Shown piece after piece: positions 34,763 to 46,479 of a stretch of DNA of 64,000 bases. Position 1 is the first letter of the stretch. Each line of letters starts with the position of its first letter. The notes below the pieces were generated by a model that searched no databases, was not told where the DNA came from, and saw nothing but the letters and a program-made list of their open reading frames with translations. The position numbers were made by a program, and so were the translations under genes. This DNA comes from Brienomyrus brachyistius (Eukaryota > Chordata > Actinopteri > Osteoglossiformes > Mormyridae), in assembly GCF_023856365.1 (NCBI RefSeq), contig NW_026042414.1, positions 248,001-312,000 on the forward strand, read 5' to 3'.

Positions 34763-37283
34763 GTGGCACAAAGCAACCCTTCTTTGCCACAGGAAATGTC
34801 TGGTGCAATTTCTTTTTTAATTGTACATGTCAATTGCATAATACCCTAAACTAATTCATTATTATTTCTATTATTATCATCATCATCGTCATCATCATCC
34901 TGATAAGTATTTCATTAGTATTCCATGGTATTTTGATTTTTCAGGAATCAGTGTGTGTACTGTATACTTTTTAATTTATTTGCACTATGTGTAGTGTCTC
35001 TGCAGCTGTACATACTTGCTGCATTAAGCACAAGAACTTCCCTCAGGCATCAGTATAGTTAATCAAATGTAATATTTCTTGCTTGTTTATTAAGTGGTTT
35101 TAGGTATTTTGTGTGTTCCACTTAATTTAGTGTAATTAGTCCTAGTTGACTCAGGTTTAGTTAGATTTTTCCTTCTGTTGTTCCTCTGCATCATGCTACT
35201 GTCATAAAATTTCAATGTCTTACCTAACTTAAGAGTTTTTTGCATTGTGTTTTGGAGAGAAAGAAATCACAACTTTTTTTCTTTAGATTCATCCACTGAT
35301 TCTATCACCTATGACACATTCCCCCTGAATATTTGTTTGTTTGTTTATTTATGTATTTGCTTGGGAGGTGGAATTAACAAACATAAATAACTGAATGAAT
35401 CAGGGTAGTGAAAAACATTTATAAACTTATCATTTTGGTATTGGTACGATCCTGTTCTGGTTAGTTAGCCGAGGGAGTAAATCATCCGGAGTTTCATCTC
35501 TCAATCTCCTCCTACACCCACTCAGCATCACAGTATGGACTCCCCAATGCAACTGATCTGCACGTATTTGTACTCTGGGAGGAAATTGAAGCCCCCATAG
35601 GAAAAACTCAAAGCCTACAGACATATGCACAAAACCAGGGGACATGCTCAGTTCTGCAGGTCTGGAAGTGTGAGAGAAGGCTATTTATTGAGTTTCCCCT
35701 CTGCCCCTGGTAAAGATGAAACATGCACAAGTCTACTTTTTAACCAACTGCTAAGTCATTAAACACACATATACTTACATGAAAGTCTGACTGATACTGG
35801 AGCTTCCAGTGCCCGTAAACCAGGTGCTGGGGTACTCCATTTCCTTCTTGATAATTAGCGCCATTGAAAAAAAACTGTGCCTTTCCTAATATTAATTGAC
35901 TCTCAGACAAATGTACTACTTGAAGACCCTGCCACTATTCGCATTTTCCAGCAGGAGTCACAAATCTTCATTGCATTCAGTTTATTCTCAGATGAGCTCA
36001 TGCATGTTTCTATGTGCATCTTTACACTTAAACAAATACAGCTGCCTAAACTCTGTTGTTATATTCCATATATATTTGTCGTGACTGGCCTTTTTTCTCA
36101 AATGATGGATTTCTGAAACTAAAACTGACAGTAATATAAAATATTTATATTGCCACATAATCGACACATGTTCTGATATGACATAGCATTCCCCTGGACC
36201 ATAGTGCGACTTAGAGACGAGATATAACATGCCCTTCACAGTAAAACACTAGATAGGTGCAACACTTAATGTCAACGTTGTCAATGTCAATGTTGACTTA
36301 ATGTCAACGTTAAATTCATGGATGCGCAAATTAAGTAACACAGTAACAGTACAAAAACGAGCAGAGCTGTGTATGGCATGACTATCTCGCGGCGGCGACA
36401 AAATATGCTTATCCTTCTAATTATTCAGAAGAAAATATATTTGCAAGCACAGCCGTTCACGGCTTCCGTACAAAAAGCTGTCACTACGCTACAGGAAGAA
36501 TACACGGCCAATATAGGATTTACACAAGTCTGCTTCTTTTGTTTTTTTTAGTAACAACTTTCACAAAAATGAACAGCAATACTTCTAAAAGTGCAAATCT
36601 GTTGCCAAATTAAATAAACAAAGAAATTAATCATAAAAATATTCAATGTATATACAACTAACCATTTCCAATCAAAAAGTACATACAAATCTCCAGTACA
36701 AGTTATACAATGGAGCGCAGATAAAACTTTTAAATAGTAATTAACCAAACTATATAAAGAATACAAGTTTGAATACAGGTAATTTGTATAAATTTTACTG
36801 TGTTCAGACTGAAAAATCAGCACCAGCCTTACACACATTGCAGTTCTGCTTTTTTCTTCTTTTAGCATAATTATCCGTTTCACGTTCACGAGGCAGAAGA
36901 TCCCTGCAAATGTGAAAATTCACAAGTAACAGGCACCATTAACCTCAAGCCATAACAGTCTGCTAGCCTGAACAATAGCAAACTCTATGTATTACCAATT
37001 ATTACGCAGGTTGTCACTTTATCAAATCATGACTGTTACTAAGAAGTGGGAGTGAAACGCGTGTCACGAGATCTCGCGATATTACAACATGAGTTTCTCG
37101 TTGGAGCGAAAAGCGGTTTCACGAATGCGCTGCAAATTAGCTGCTGTGAATATGTTGGCATCTGACTAAATTACTATAGTAGATACCCCAGACACTTTTA
37201 AATCTTTTGTGTGGCAGCATTTCGGGTGCCCGGCGGAAAATATAAATGGCGAATGAAGGGGGGCTAGGTTGCGTGCTAAACTT

Positions 37284-37775
37284 TGTCACACTGAGAAAGG
37301 GGAACAAACTGGAACACAGGCAGGAAGAGAAGGGGGGCTCCAGCCCTCCTCGTTGTGTAAGTAAATTCCGGAAAGCAGAAGGTACATTGACAGGCTCGTG
37401 GTGACATTAAGCTTACGCTTGACCTGCGGGGACATGACAAGGGAGGGGGTCGCTGACGCTGCTAAATTGCAACATAACAAGATAAGATCAAAGGGAACGG
37501 GTGTGGGGACTAACGCCAGCAATGTCCAAACAATAGTTATATGTTACGTCAACTGGAAAGATACCAACAAGAACAGTAGACGCCCTAAACGGGGTATAAA
37601 AGTTAGACACAGACAACAGGGAGCTGAGCTTCCCTTGGTGTGTACTTTTGTGCATCTGAGAGTGGCTCCCGGATCGATCTGTACAACAAATAAAGAGAGC
37701 TGACTTACAACCATCCTTTGCCTCACGAATGCATCTTTTCCTCATCAACGGACTCGGTGGAGTCTAACTCCAACA
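37284..37775 (+). mobile_element. Endogenous retrovirus 5' LTR, right arm
   Basis: 492 bp from TGTCACAC to CTCCAACA. TATAAAA at 37595-37601 and AATAAA at 37689-37694 place the U3-R-U5 order on the plus strand. The primer site follows three bases later. No matching 3' LTR lies in the window, so this is a truncated provirus. Confidence 0.9.
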
Positions 37776-37778
37776 ATT

Positions 37779-37796
37779 TGGGGGCTCGTCCGGGAT
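37779..37796 (+). promoter_or_regulatory. Retroviral primer binding site, tRNA-Pro type, right arm
   Basis: TGGGGGCTCGTCCGGGAT, an exact 18-nt tRNA-Pro complement of the murine-leukaemia type. The following 770-bp leader contains a possible splice donor (TTAG/GTGAGC near 37870) and several TTTACTATT-type repeats at 38320-38400. Confidence 0.92.
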
Positions 37797-38568
37797 GAGG
37801 AGAAGGTTGTTTGGATTGGAACCAGAGACGAGGTCTTGGGGACGCAGAGAGCCACGGGCGCCCAGCAATTAGGTGAGCAGAGCCTGTTTTATCGAATTCT
37901 GCATATTGGCGATTGCTAAATAAAGTGGCTGGAAGTGTCTCAGGATCTGTCGACCAATATTGTGGCGAGGGCCTGTTGTGCGTAGCTCTGACGGCCTGTG
38001 AACAGAGGGTACAGGACCCCGTAGTAGAACCTATTGGCGGAGGATTTAAGTCCACTGTCGTGTCCTTGGTTTGGCAACCCACCTACTGCTGATGAGCAGT
38101 AGGACAGCTGGGATTGAGCGTCCCGGGAAATTCAGGACCCCCGAACAGCTAAATTGGTCGGAGGAGTAAGGTTCATCCTCCTTAAAACGGGTTGAAGTCC
38201 CGAGGTGAAAGTCCTCAAAGTATTGGGTTAAAGTCCCGAGATTAGAGTACTCAAAGCATCGGGCTAAAAAGTCCCGAGACGTGGGGTCCCAAGGTACCAA
38301 AAAGTGTACACAGCGCTATTTACTATTTCGCGTGTGTAAGTGCGTGTTTACTATTCACTATTCCAGTGTGAGTGGGTTTACCATTTACTATTTACTGTTT
38401 TGCGTGGTTCGGTGATTGTGTGTGAGTGTGGGTTTAGGTTTTGGTGGTGTTTGTTAGTGGGGCACTCAGAGACAACTAAGAGGTGTACTAAGTGTGGGTG
38501 GATAAATCCATCCCCTGAGGCACAGGGGTTGTTGGATCAGGAGAAGTGTAGGTCAGATAAGCTAAAAC

Positions 38569-38970
38569 ATGGATCACGAATTTGATAGAGAATTGGATGA
38601 CGGGGGCTGGGGTCCACCAGTGCGCGGGCGGTGGAAGCCTCTGTGTGAACAGATACAGCTGTTAAAAATAGCAGTGGGAAAAACAGCTCAGGAAAAGGGC
38701 CGAGAGAGAGAGACGGCAGATGCGTGGAAGCGTATGGGGATTGCAGTGAAATGTGCAGGATACAAACCGGAGGATAGGCAATCATTAGGAGCACTTTTAT
38801 GGCGTAAGGTAAAGGAGCATAGCGGCCTGAAAGACGAGGCAGGACGCGAGCTAGTGAAAGCGAGGGTGTTACAACGGGGAAAGTGGAGAAAAGAGGGAGA
38901 GAAACAGGAGCAGGAGAGGCGAGCGTGGGCATTACGACACAACTTTGCCCTTATTGGCTTAAGATTTTAG
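38569..38970 (+). CDS. Small ORF downstream of the ERV leader (gag-position), right arm
   Basis: 133 codons from an ATG in a fair context (AACATGG) to TAG. It starts with an acidic stretch (MDHEFDRELDDGGWG) and becomes strongly charged, with an R/K/E-rich C-terminal helix. Its position after primer site and leader is that of gag, but no matrix, capsid or zinc-knuckle motif follows; sequence after 38970 is unrelated AT-rich DNA. Likely a 5'-truncated gag or unusual accessory reading frame. Confidence 0.45.
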   Translation: MDHEFDRELDDGGWGPPVRGRWKPLCEQIQLLKIAVGKTAQEKGRERETADAWKRMGIAVKCAGYKPEDRQSLGALLWRKVKEHSGLKDEAGRELVKARVLQRGKWRKEGEKQEQERRAWALRHNFALIGLRF

Positions 38971-39856
38971 TTACATACATGACGTTTGTATATCTGCTAT
39001 TTCTCCCGAGAAGCAGGTAAAGCAGTGGTAACTGCTTTTCAATTAATTTACTTGGTAAAATTAAATTTAAATAAATGATATGAATACTGTAATAGTACTC
39101 GTGAACTTTGTTTGTTTGTTGTTAGTTACTGTAATGTTGCGCTGCTTTATTTGTTTAATCGTCTTGTCTGTGAAGACATTCAAGTTAATCAAATAAGAAC
39201 TGCACTGTACACTGTACATGACCATAAAAACTTTGAATCCTTGAAATAAATGTTTTTGATCTTTTCCTTGGCAGTTATCTTTTTACACAGGGCCTCTATG
39301 TACACAATAGTTATTTTTTTCACAACTAACAGTATGGATCAGGAGTTGGTTATTGTAAAAGAAGTAATGTGCATGCAGGTGATATTTGTATAGATTTATG
39401 TTCACCTCTAGGTGATAAGTTTGATAGTCATTTCTTTTACCGTTTGGTCTCTCGGTTGAACATAATAGTGGCGCGAGCAGCTCCACTTGGTTTTTTAAAA
39501 ATACTCAGCCATGAACTTCTGGTGAACTCAGGTGAATCCCTTCCTTCAGTAGTAAACCTTGGTATTTTCAGCCGTTTACACATTGTCTCACTAAAAGGTT
39601 GATAATATATTTGTCCTTTTACATAATGATGAAATATACGCTAATAAAAGTGAATATTCATAGATTCATGACTAACATAAAGTAGCTAACAGAAACTTAG
39701 ACTAACAAAAGGTGCAAATACATACTCAGTTGGTTCCATTGTGTTGATTACATTACAATGTTTACATTGTAATGATTATATCATGGATATTTGGCATACT
39801 TTTTATAAAATCATAATTCTTATATTCTACGTTAGATAGTGCTAAATAATATTCCA

Positions 39857-40081
39857 TAGATGGATGGACTTTATTAATCCCTGTGGGGAAATTGTTTTTT
39901 ATGTCTCCCTCAACTTACTCTTTGTGGAGTAAATTGTCCGCGAAGTGCAGCTGCCTGTTGGGGCGCCCAGGGAGCTGGGGGTTAAGGGCCTTGCTCAAGG
40001 ACCCACAGACGTGCTGTGGCTGGGTTAGTTTCAACTGGTGACCTTCTCATTACAGGCACAAGGACTGACCCCTGCCCCCCA
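39857..40081 (-). mobile_element. V-SINE-like element, right arm
   Basis: Mirror of 4321-4545. Confidence 0.7.
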
Positions 40082-40631
40082 ACTGTGTATGAGTAGCATT
40101 TATGCTGTTTCTTGAGTGTGAGCTAGTACATAAACCAGCTAGTGTTCACCACTGCAAAAATACTCTAGCTTTCATACACATTTTTTTATTTTCTTACATT
40201 GTCCGTTTTTGTTCATAGTCTGTAATATTCTGAATAACGACAATGTAGAGGAAAAACAGATTAAATTCTCCTTGTTTGTAATTTCCCCATGTAATCCACT
40301 GCCTTGTGGTAAGAGGTGGAAAAGTCGGACGCGTTGAATGATGAGGATACGATATTGAGTTTAGTTCTTGAGTGGATTTATTCATATGATATATTAACGC
40401 ACAGTACTTTGAACTGGTTTGTTTGGCTCGAAAGGGTCGATATGCAGACACCATCACACACGGCAAATACGGTCAATGACTGTTTCACTTTGCACCTTCA
40501 GCCCTGAGCCGCGTAATCTCAGCACCTCTAATAACAACCATTGCTGCCCCCTACAGGTGGGAATACACTTACACAATAGTAAAGATCACTAAGGCAGGCA
40601 GTACCTCTCGTTTCAAGTATTACAATACTAT

Positions 40632-40985
40632 CCATCCATCCATTTTCCAAACCGCTTATCCTACTGGGTCGCGGGGGGTCCGGAGCCTATCCCGGAAGCA
40701 ATGGGCACGAGGCAGGGAACAACCCAGGATGGGGGGCCAGCCCATCGCAGGGCACACTCACACACCATTCACTCACACATGCACACCTATGGGCAATTCA
40801 GTGATTCCAATTAGCCTCAGCATGTTTTTGGACTGTGGGGGGAAACCGGAGTACCCGGAGGAAACCCCACGACGACACGGGGAGAACATGCAAACTCCAC
40901 ACACATGTGACCCAGGCGGAGACTCGAACCCAGGTCCCAGAGGTGTGAGGCAACAGTGCTAACCACTGCACCACCATGCCACCCC
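40632..40985 (-). mobile_element. tRNA-like SINE, right arm
   Basis: Mirror of 3409-3770, with a shorter CCAT tail (8 bp less) and the same 14-bp target duplications (40618-40631 and 40986-40999). Confidence 0.85.
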
Positions 40986-40993
40986 TATTACAA

Positions 40994-40997
<4 letters not shown>

Positions 40998-41054
<57 letters not shown>
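40998..41054. repeat. (AT)n microsatellite, right arm
   Basis: Mirror of 3348-3397, about 8 bp longer. Confidence 0.95.
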
Positions 41055-41055
<1 letters not shown>

Positions 41056-41615
41056 CATTATATTATAAACAATAAATACGAATAAATAAAAACATTGAAC
41101 AAATAAACATCATCAATAATATTCATGAATAATTACGCTTAATATACAAATAAAAGAATAGCTCCTGCAGATGATTTCAGATAACTACTGGAACAATGAG
41201 TTCTGGAGGGGAGCAAGCTCTGTTACATGCTATAGAAATGTTGATCTGATTCCTTTCATTATCAGATTGTTACCACTGTTAAAAACCACAGATATTGTAT
41301 TCTGATTGTATGCATTTCCTTATTAGGGCATGTCAGTTACTTCTGTTAAAAATCAGTTTATTCTGACGTCGTAAATTTCCTGACCAGAGTTTACCCTCTT
41401 TAAAGTGATGGAGGTCCACTTGTGCCAAAGATATGTCAATATGCATATGAGATTTCGTTTGTGCCAAAAATATGTAAACAGCACACAGTCTATGTCGACT
41501 GAGAATGTGACAAAGAATTTTTCTGTGACAATTCTATTATGTCAATGAGTTTGTCTGTGGAGCCCCTGAAGGGACCTAATGGTGTCCGCTAATTAGATAC
41601 CCAGAAATAAACTGT

Positions 41616-42114
41616 GTGGCTCCTGCCCAAGCATTGCTGCCCAAACAGCAGCTTCCTCCTTATGCCGCCGAGGGAGGAGTAGCAAGTGGTTCCCCTGCCC
41701 CTTCCCCTCTCCCCCCTGCAGACGAGGATCATAACCATTCAGCACCCGACTCTACCTCCTTCTCGGTGATGAAGTGCCGTGGCGAAACACTCAGGCAGCA
41801 GGACGAGGTAGCAGAAATTCTTGCCCCTATGTTGGTTTGTCCAAATCCTCAAGGGGGAGATGAGGTTTGCTCATCTGACACTGTAGATGAAGGAGTTGAA
41901 GGACATTGCCAGTGACCTGCTGGATCCCAGGCAGAACAGACCTCACCATGCGACAGCCCTTCAGAGACTGGTCCTCCTGCGCATGGACTGGGGCATGATG
42001 CATCAGTTTAAACAGGAGCCTGGTAAATCCTGCTACACCGAGCGACTGATGGCAGCATTCTCCAACTACAGCGGGATGGACTCCCCCAGCGGACCGAGAG
42101 TGTATGTGATGTAA
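41616..42114 (+). pseudogene. gag-like fragment, right arm
   Basis: Mirror of 2282-2786: ORF 41616-41915 then 41887-42114 in another frame. Six bases are missing relative to the left arm near 42030. Confidence 0.4.
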
Positions 42115-42737
42115 AATACATAAGATAACTCAGTTCCTTTAAAGAGAGGCACTTTTAATACTCTGTATTTTTTTCGTGTGCTGTACCCTTAAAAAGTACA
42201 ACACTAGTACTCCATATTCAAATAGTCCCATTAAAAACTACAGCCCCCAAACATCAAACTGCATGCTTCTATGTCACCTACACTTCATTAAGCAATATTA
42301 ACACAAGTAACATGTTTCATCACTTAAAGCCAATCTAACTTTTTAAAAATAAAGTCTGTTTCAACTGGACTTTTACCTAAGTAAAACAAACATTTTATGT
42401 TCTAGTTTTCTTAAAACTACTGAAACAAATAATTGGCTACACTGCAGTTCCGCTGTTTTGTTTGGCACCCCTGCGTGTCCTGCATTGTGTGGAAAAAACC
42501 TGAAGGCTGAGGAATGTTATGTAACACAGCTAGAATGTAAAAACTCTCTCTGGTGTAATTCACTGCGTAAAACCAATGGTGCTAAGTGTGGTGTCTTCTT
42601 CATAACACTCCCTGATGTTTGTGTCCGTGACCATGAGATAGGGTGGGCTGCTTTTCTTCCTTCCTTTGACTAGTATTCCTCCTAAATTGTTCATCTGTAT
42701 TTGCTGCATTGGTACTTGTTGATGTGCGTGTGCCTTG

Positions 42738-43204
42738 TGTCACGATCGCCGTTTAACGGGAGCGGCGGACGGGCAGGAAACAGGCAAGGCAGGCAGGATA
42801 CGGGGAAATACGGGGATTTATTAGGAACACGGGGTGCAGGAAACATCTCACGCAGACGGACTTCAATGACGGACACTGAACTCTAGTAAGACATGGACTC
42901 AAATAGACAGGACTGATTGAAAATAATCGGACACAGCTGGGTACGATCAGGGAAGCACACGTGGATAATCAGGGGGCGTGGCACACACGGTGGTCGGACT
43001 GTCCGGGACCTCCTCGGGGACTAGGGCAGGAAAGTCTGGAGCTGGGTCAGGGACAGGAGTGGGGCCAGGAACAAGAGCCCCAGGGGGCACAGTCATTTGA
43101 GGCAGAGGGAGCGCCTCGGGTTCTAGGGCCGCAGGGGGCAGCGGAGGCGGCTGCTCGGGCTGCGCAGGAGCTACGGGCGACGAAGGCGGCTGCTCAGACG
43201 CTGT
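42738..43204 (-). mobile_element. Proline-rich/LTR-like repeat, short copy, right arm
   Basis: Mirror of 1191-1657. On the plus strand it begins TGTCACGATCGCC at 42738 and joins the L2 LINE near 43205. Confidence 0.55.
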
Positions 43205-45190
43205 AGCAGGAACCCAGGACTTTATGCTCAGCCCACTGCTGTTAACTCCGATGACTCACAACTGAGCAGCAATGCACATTTCGAATCACATCATCAACAT
43301 CAGGCTGATGACAAGACTGTGGGTCTCGTCAATAAAAACGGTGACTCAGCATACAAAGAGGAAGTGTGATGACTATCGGACTGCTGCAGAGCCAACAACC
43401 TGTCTCTGAATGTTGACCAAAGAAATGGTTGTTGACTTTAGAAGAACACAAAGCACAGAGTGACCACTCTCTGCTGCACATCGATGGCTCATCTGTGGAG
43501 ATCGTAGAGAGTACCGGATTCCTTGTTGTCCATCTGGCGGAGAATCTCACCAGGTCCTTCAACATCAGCTCCATAGTAAGGAAAGCACAGCAGCACCTCT
43601 ACTCTCCACGGAAGCTCAGAAAAGCCCATCTCCCATCCTCACACTCTATTGGGGAACTGTTGAAAGCACCCTGAGCAGCTGCATCACAGTCTGCTTTGGG
43701 AACTATGTCGCCTCAGATCGCAAGTCCCTACAACAGATAGTGATGACAGGTGAGAAAATCATTGGAGTATCTTGTTAGAGAAATATGTACTTTTTTTATT
43801 ATCATTTTGCTAGACGCTTGGAAACAACACCCTGCCGCAGCTTGATCTTAATTGAGCAATAACACGTCTCAAGAACTGTCGCTTGAATATTTCCACCCCA
43901 TATATGGTGACAAACAATGTTCAATGTCAGTTGCATATCCTGTTTGTGTACCTCAATAAAAGACACTGCGAGGGGAGTTCCTTTTTCGAAGTTGGCCGAG
44001 TTCGACTGAGAGGCTGACACCTCGAGGTCAGGACCGGGCTTCCCTTTGTAAGGAAAAGTGGTAAAAATGCCCCAAGGTTCTTGGTTGATCATTTGAATGC
44101 AGACAATGTTAGGAATTTATGATCATGGGGGAAGCCAGGGAGAGAATGGGGGTTCCAGTTGGCACCACTAGGGTGATAAGGATAAGATAAGGTGATAAGA
44201 ATTTAATTACAATGATCATAAAAGTCTCTACCCTGTTCTGTCCTGTCCCCGTCTCAGGATCCTCACACTCCAGGGGGTCACTCTTTATATGTAAATTCAC
44301 TCACAACACCTACACACAACACCTTGGTGGGGAGGGCCTTTTTGGGTATAAAGGGGGGTGAAGAACTGTCTTCAATTTGTGTCTGAGCTGCCTTTCAGTA
44401 CCCGGTGTGTCTCTACACTGTATTACATTGTATTATTTTTGCTGTTCAATAAACCATCATTTTGCTGAAACTGCGGAGACTCTGCAAGTGGATTCCCTAC
44501 ACCTTGCAGCAAGTAAAACGTCATCACAGCTGTCTGTGTTGTTCTGTGTTCAGAGACTGGTTTGTTTCCAGCGCATCTTCAGAAGAAGATAACCCTAACA
44601 TATCTCTCCCCTCCATCACGGATATTCACACCACACACTGCATCCGCAAAGCCACCACCATTGTGGATGACCCCACCCACCCCTCACATTATCGTTTCAC
44701 CCTCCTGCCTTCTGGAAATAGGTCCCGGAGCATTCGGGCCTTTACAGCCAGACTCAAACAGCTTTATCCCCCATGCCGTCAGACTACTGAACTCTCAGGG
44801 ACTAATCTGATACCACACACACATACACTCATTAACACACTTTATTATTTAACTACTATTTTTTTATCTTATTGTAGCCATGTTTACAGTTACTTTTATT
44901 TATTTTTATTGCTACCTCATTGCACAACCAAACTGCACCTTATCAGTATTGGGTTTACTGTGCTGTTTGTGCTCGTTGGTGTCAGTTGTCCTCTCTTTTT
45001 GCACTGTCCTGCAATGTTTGCACAGTTTTTGCTCATTATGCACCATACAGTATGTTGCTAGGTTGGTATGTGTTAGTCTTGTGTTAATTTAAGTAGCACC
45101 TTGGTCCGAGGGAAACAGTTTCTTTTGTAACTGTACTATACTCAACTGTGTAAAGTTAAAAATAACATTAAAGACCTACTTGACTTGACT
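43205..45190 (+). pseudogene. L2-type LINE 3' half, split by a solo LTR
   Basis: 43205-43772 gives the end of the reverse transcriptase (HIDGSSVEIVES, SIVRKAQQHLYS) and 44606-44810 continues it with SLPSITDIHTTHCIRKATTI, DDPTHPSHYRFTLLPSGNR and RAFTARLKQLYPP, the standard L2-type C-terminus. The 3' untranslated region runs to about 45190 and ends in ACTTGACTTGACTT. The split is an LTR insertion at 43773-44600. Stops and frameshifts make it dead. The part from 44395 onward is outside the visible palindrome. Confidence 0.85.
43773..44600 (+). mobile_element. Solo LTR (828 bp) with 5-bp target duplications
   Basis: Starts TGTTAGAG and ends CCCTAACA (short inverted ends TGTTAG/CTAACA). TATCT is duplicated at 43768-43772 and 44601-44605, which proves an integrase-type insertion into the L2 LINE. 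TATAAA at 44347-44352 and AATAAA at 44448-44453 give plus orientation. No internal region is present, so the proviral body was lost by LTR-LTR recombination. Family not identified. Confidence 0.9.
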
Positions 45191-45724
45191 TTTACTGATA
45201 ACAGGTGCTAAAGTGAAGTGACTTGCTTCTGGGAAAGATCTCCAGCTGAAATTCTCTACAACAATTATGGGAGAAATATGGGAAGGACGCGGCGTCAGAC
45301 CTGCCCCAGTGGGACGAATGTGGTTTTCCTAGAAACAGCAGCTTCAGTCCCAATCAGATAAGCCAGATGCGTTTGAAATTAGAGGAACAGGATCAGACTG
45401 GTTGCTCAGGTATTAATGTGGTAGAACTAAAACGGAGACAAATTGGAAGGTGTTTCAATTGTGGGAAAATGAGACAAAGCAGGCAGAGGAGATGCGGGTG
45501 GCAAAAAAGCATGAGATAAGGAATGCAGAGAATGTGGATGAGGGTGAGACTCCTGTGAAAACTGTGTATTGAAAATTAGGGCCACAGTATTGTCATCCAT
45601 CCTGTCAGGGTATGTGGAAATACACTGAGGGTAAATGGCCTAATGCAGGAAGTGTCTTAATCCTATAACATCCAGCTGATTCAGGCTGTTGGGACAGTGT
45701 GGGACTGCACTCTTCTGGCTGGGA
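45191..45724 (+). other. Possible retroelement remnant with CFNCGK motif
   Basis: One frame reads RRQIGRCFNCGKMRQSRQRR, suggestive of a decayed Gag zinc knuckle (the His and last Cys are not in place). Stops follow. No other retroelement feature adjoins, so this is weak. Confidence 0.25.
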
Positions 45725-45960
45725 CCTCGAATAAATGAATGAATGTTACATGTATACAGCCCTTTTCTAAGATACACAAAGAGCTTTACAGAGGCAATGG
45801 GGAGCCACTTCAACCCAAAGGTGAGGCAGCAGGAGAGGGGGCCCAGGCAGAGAGAACAGCCAACAAGAGGGGTGCTTCCACAGACAGGACGGGGGCCCCG
45901 GCAGACCAACGCTGACGACTCCTGGGACCAAGTCAACAGAGCAGCTGTTGTCATTGTGAC
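45725..45960. repeat. Interspersed repeat fragment
   Basis: CAGCCCTTTTCTAAGATACA then CAAAGAGCTTTACAGAGGCA and ATGGGGAGCCACTTCAACCC is a phrase common to fish interspersed repeats. ORFs here are repeat-derived. Confidence 0.45.
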
Positions 45961-45972
45961 TCACCCTCATAC

Positions 45973-46264
45973 ATCCATCCATCCATTGTCCAAACCGTTT
46001 ATCCTACTGGGTCGCGGGGGGTCCGGAGCCTATCCTGCAAACAATGGGCACAAGGCAGGGAACAACCCAGGATGGGGGCCAGCCCATCGGAGGGCACATT
46101 CACACACCATTCACACACCATTCACACACACATGCACTCCTACGGCCAATTTAGCAAGAGAGAACATGCAAACTCCACACACATGTGACCCAGGCAGAGA
46201 CTCAAACCGGGGTCCCAGAAGTGTGAGGCAACAGTGCTAACCGCTGCACCACCATGCCGCCCCA
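45973..46264 (-). mobile_element. tRNA-like SINE, minus strand
   Basis: Reads from CATCCATCCATCCATTGTCC to CCACCATGCCGCCCC, the reverse complement of the SINE family. An internal segment is deleted between GGCCAATTTAGCA and AGAGAACATGCAAACTCC. Confidence 0.8.
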
Positions 46265-46479
46265 CTGTTGGTTACATGTGTACATATTTTGTCTGATCTC
46301 TTCACCACCAGGTGGCAATATAGCAGCTCCAGAGTTGTTGATGGCTAGAGTAAAAATAAAAACACAGTAGCACAGAGGTGTAGCTAAAAATTCTGGGCCC
46401 CTGACAGAATGTCACCTTGCGCCCCTCTATCGAATTTTACATACTGGGAGAGAGATTTGTTGAGCCATCTTCCAATCTA

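Larger units (their letters stand above)
1..44394. repeat. Giant near-perfect palindrome (two ~21.4 kb arms around a tandem array)
   Basis: Everything from 1 to 21391 recurs as its reverse complement from 44394 down to 23023. Anchors: the LTR end at 622 pairs with 43773, the retroviral primer site at 6606-6623 with 37779-37796, the MITE at 10371-10632 with 33786-34047, and the chemerin-like gene at 15237-17229 with 27185-29177. Differences seen by eye are substitutions at left positions 325, 879, 1583, 5078, 6389, 12475, 16837 and 16839, a 1-bp indel near 2275, a 6-bp indel near 2366, and length changes in (AT)n, (GGAT)n, (CATC)n and (CA)n tracts. The left end is open because position 1 lies inside an LTR. 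It could be a true recent inverted duplication or a fold-back/allelic assembly join; the sequence alone cannot decide. Confidence 0.97.

Noticed and set aside
45743..46240. 165-codon ORF on the plus strand
   Set aside because: It runs through an interspersed repeat and the antisense strand of a SINE.
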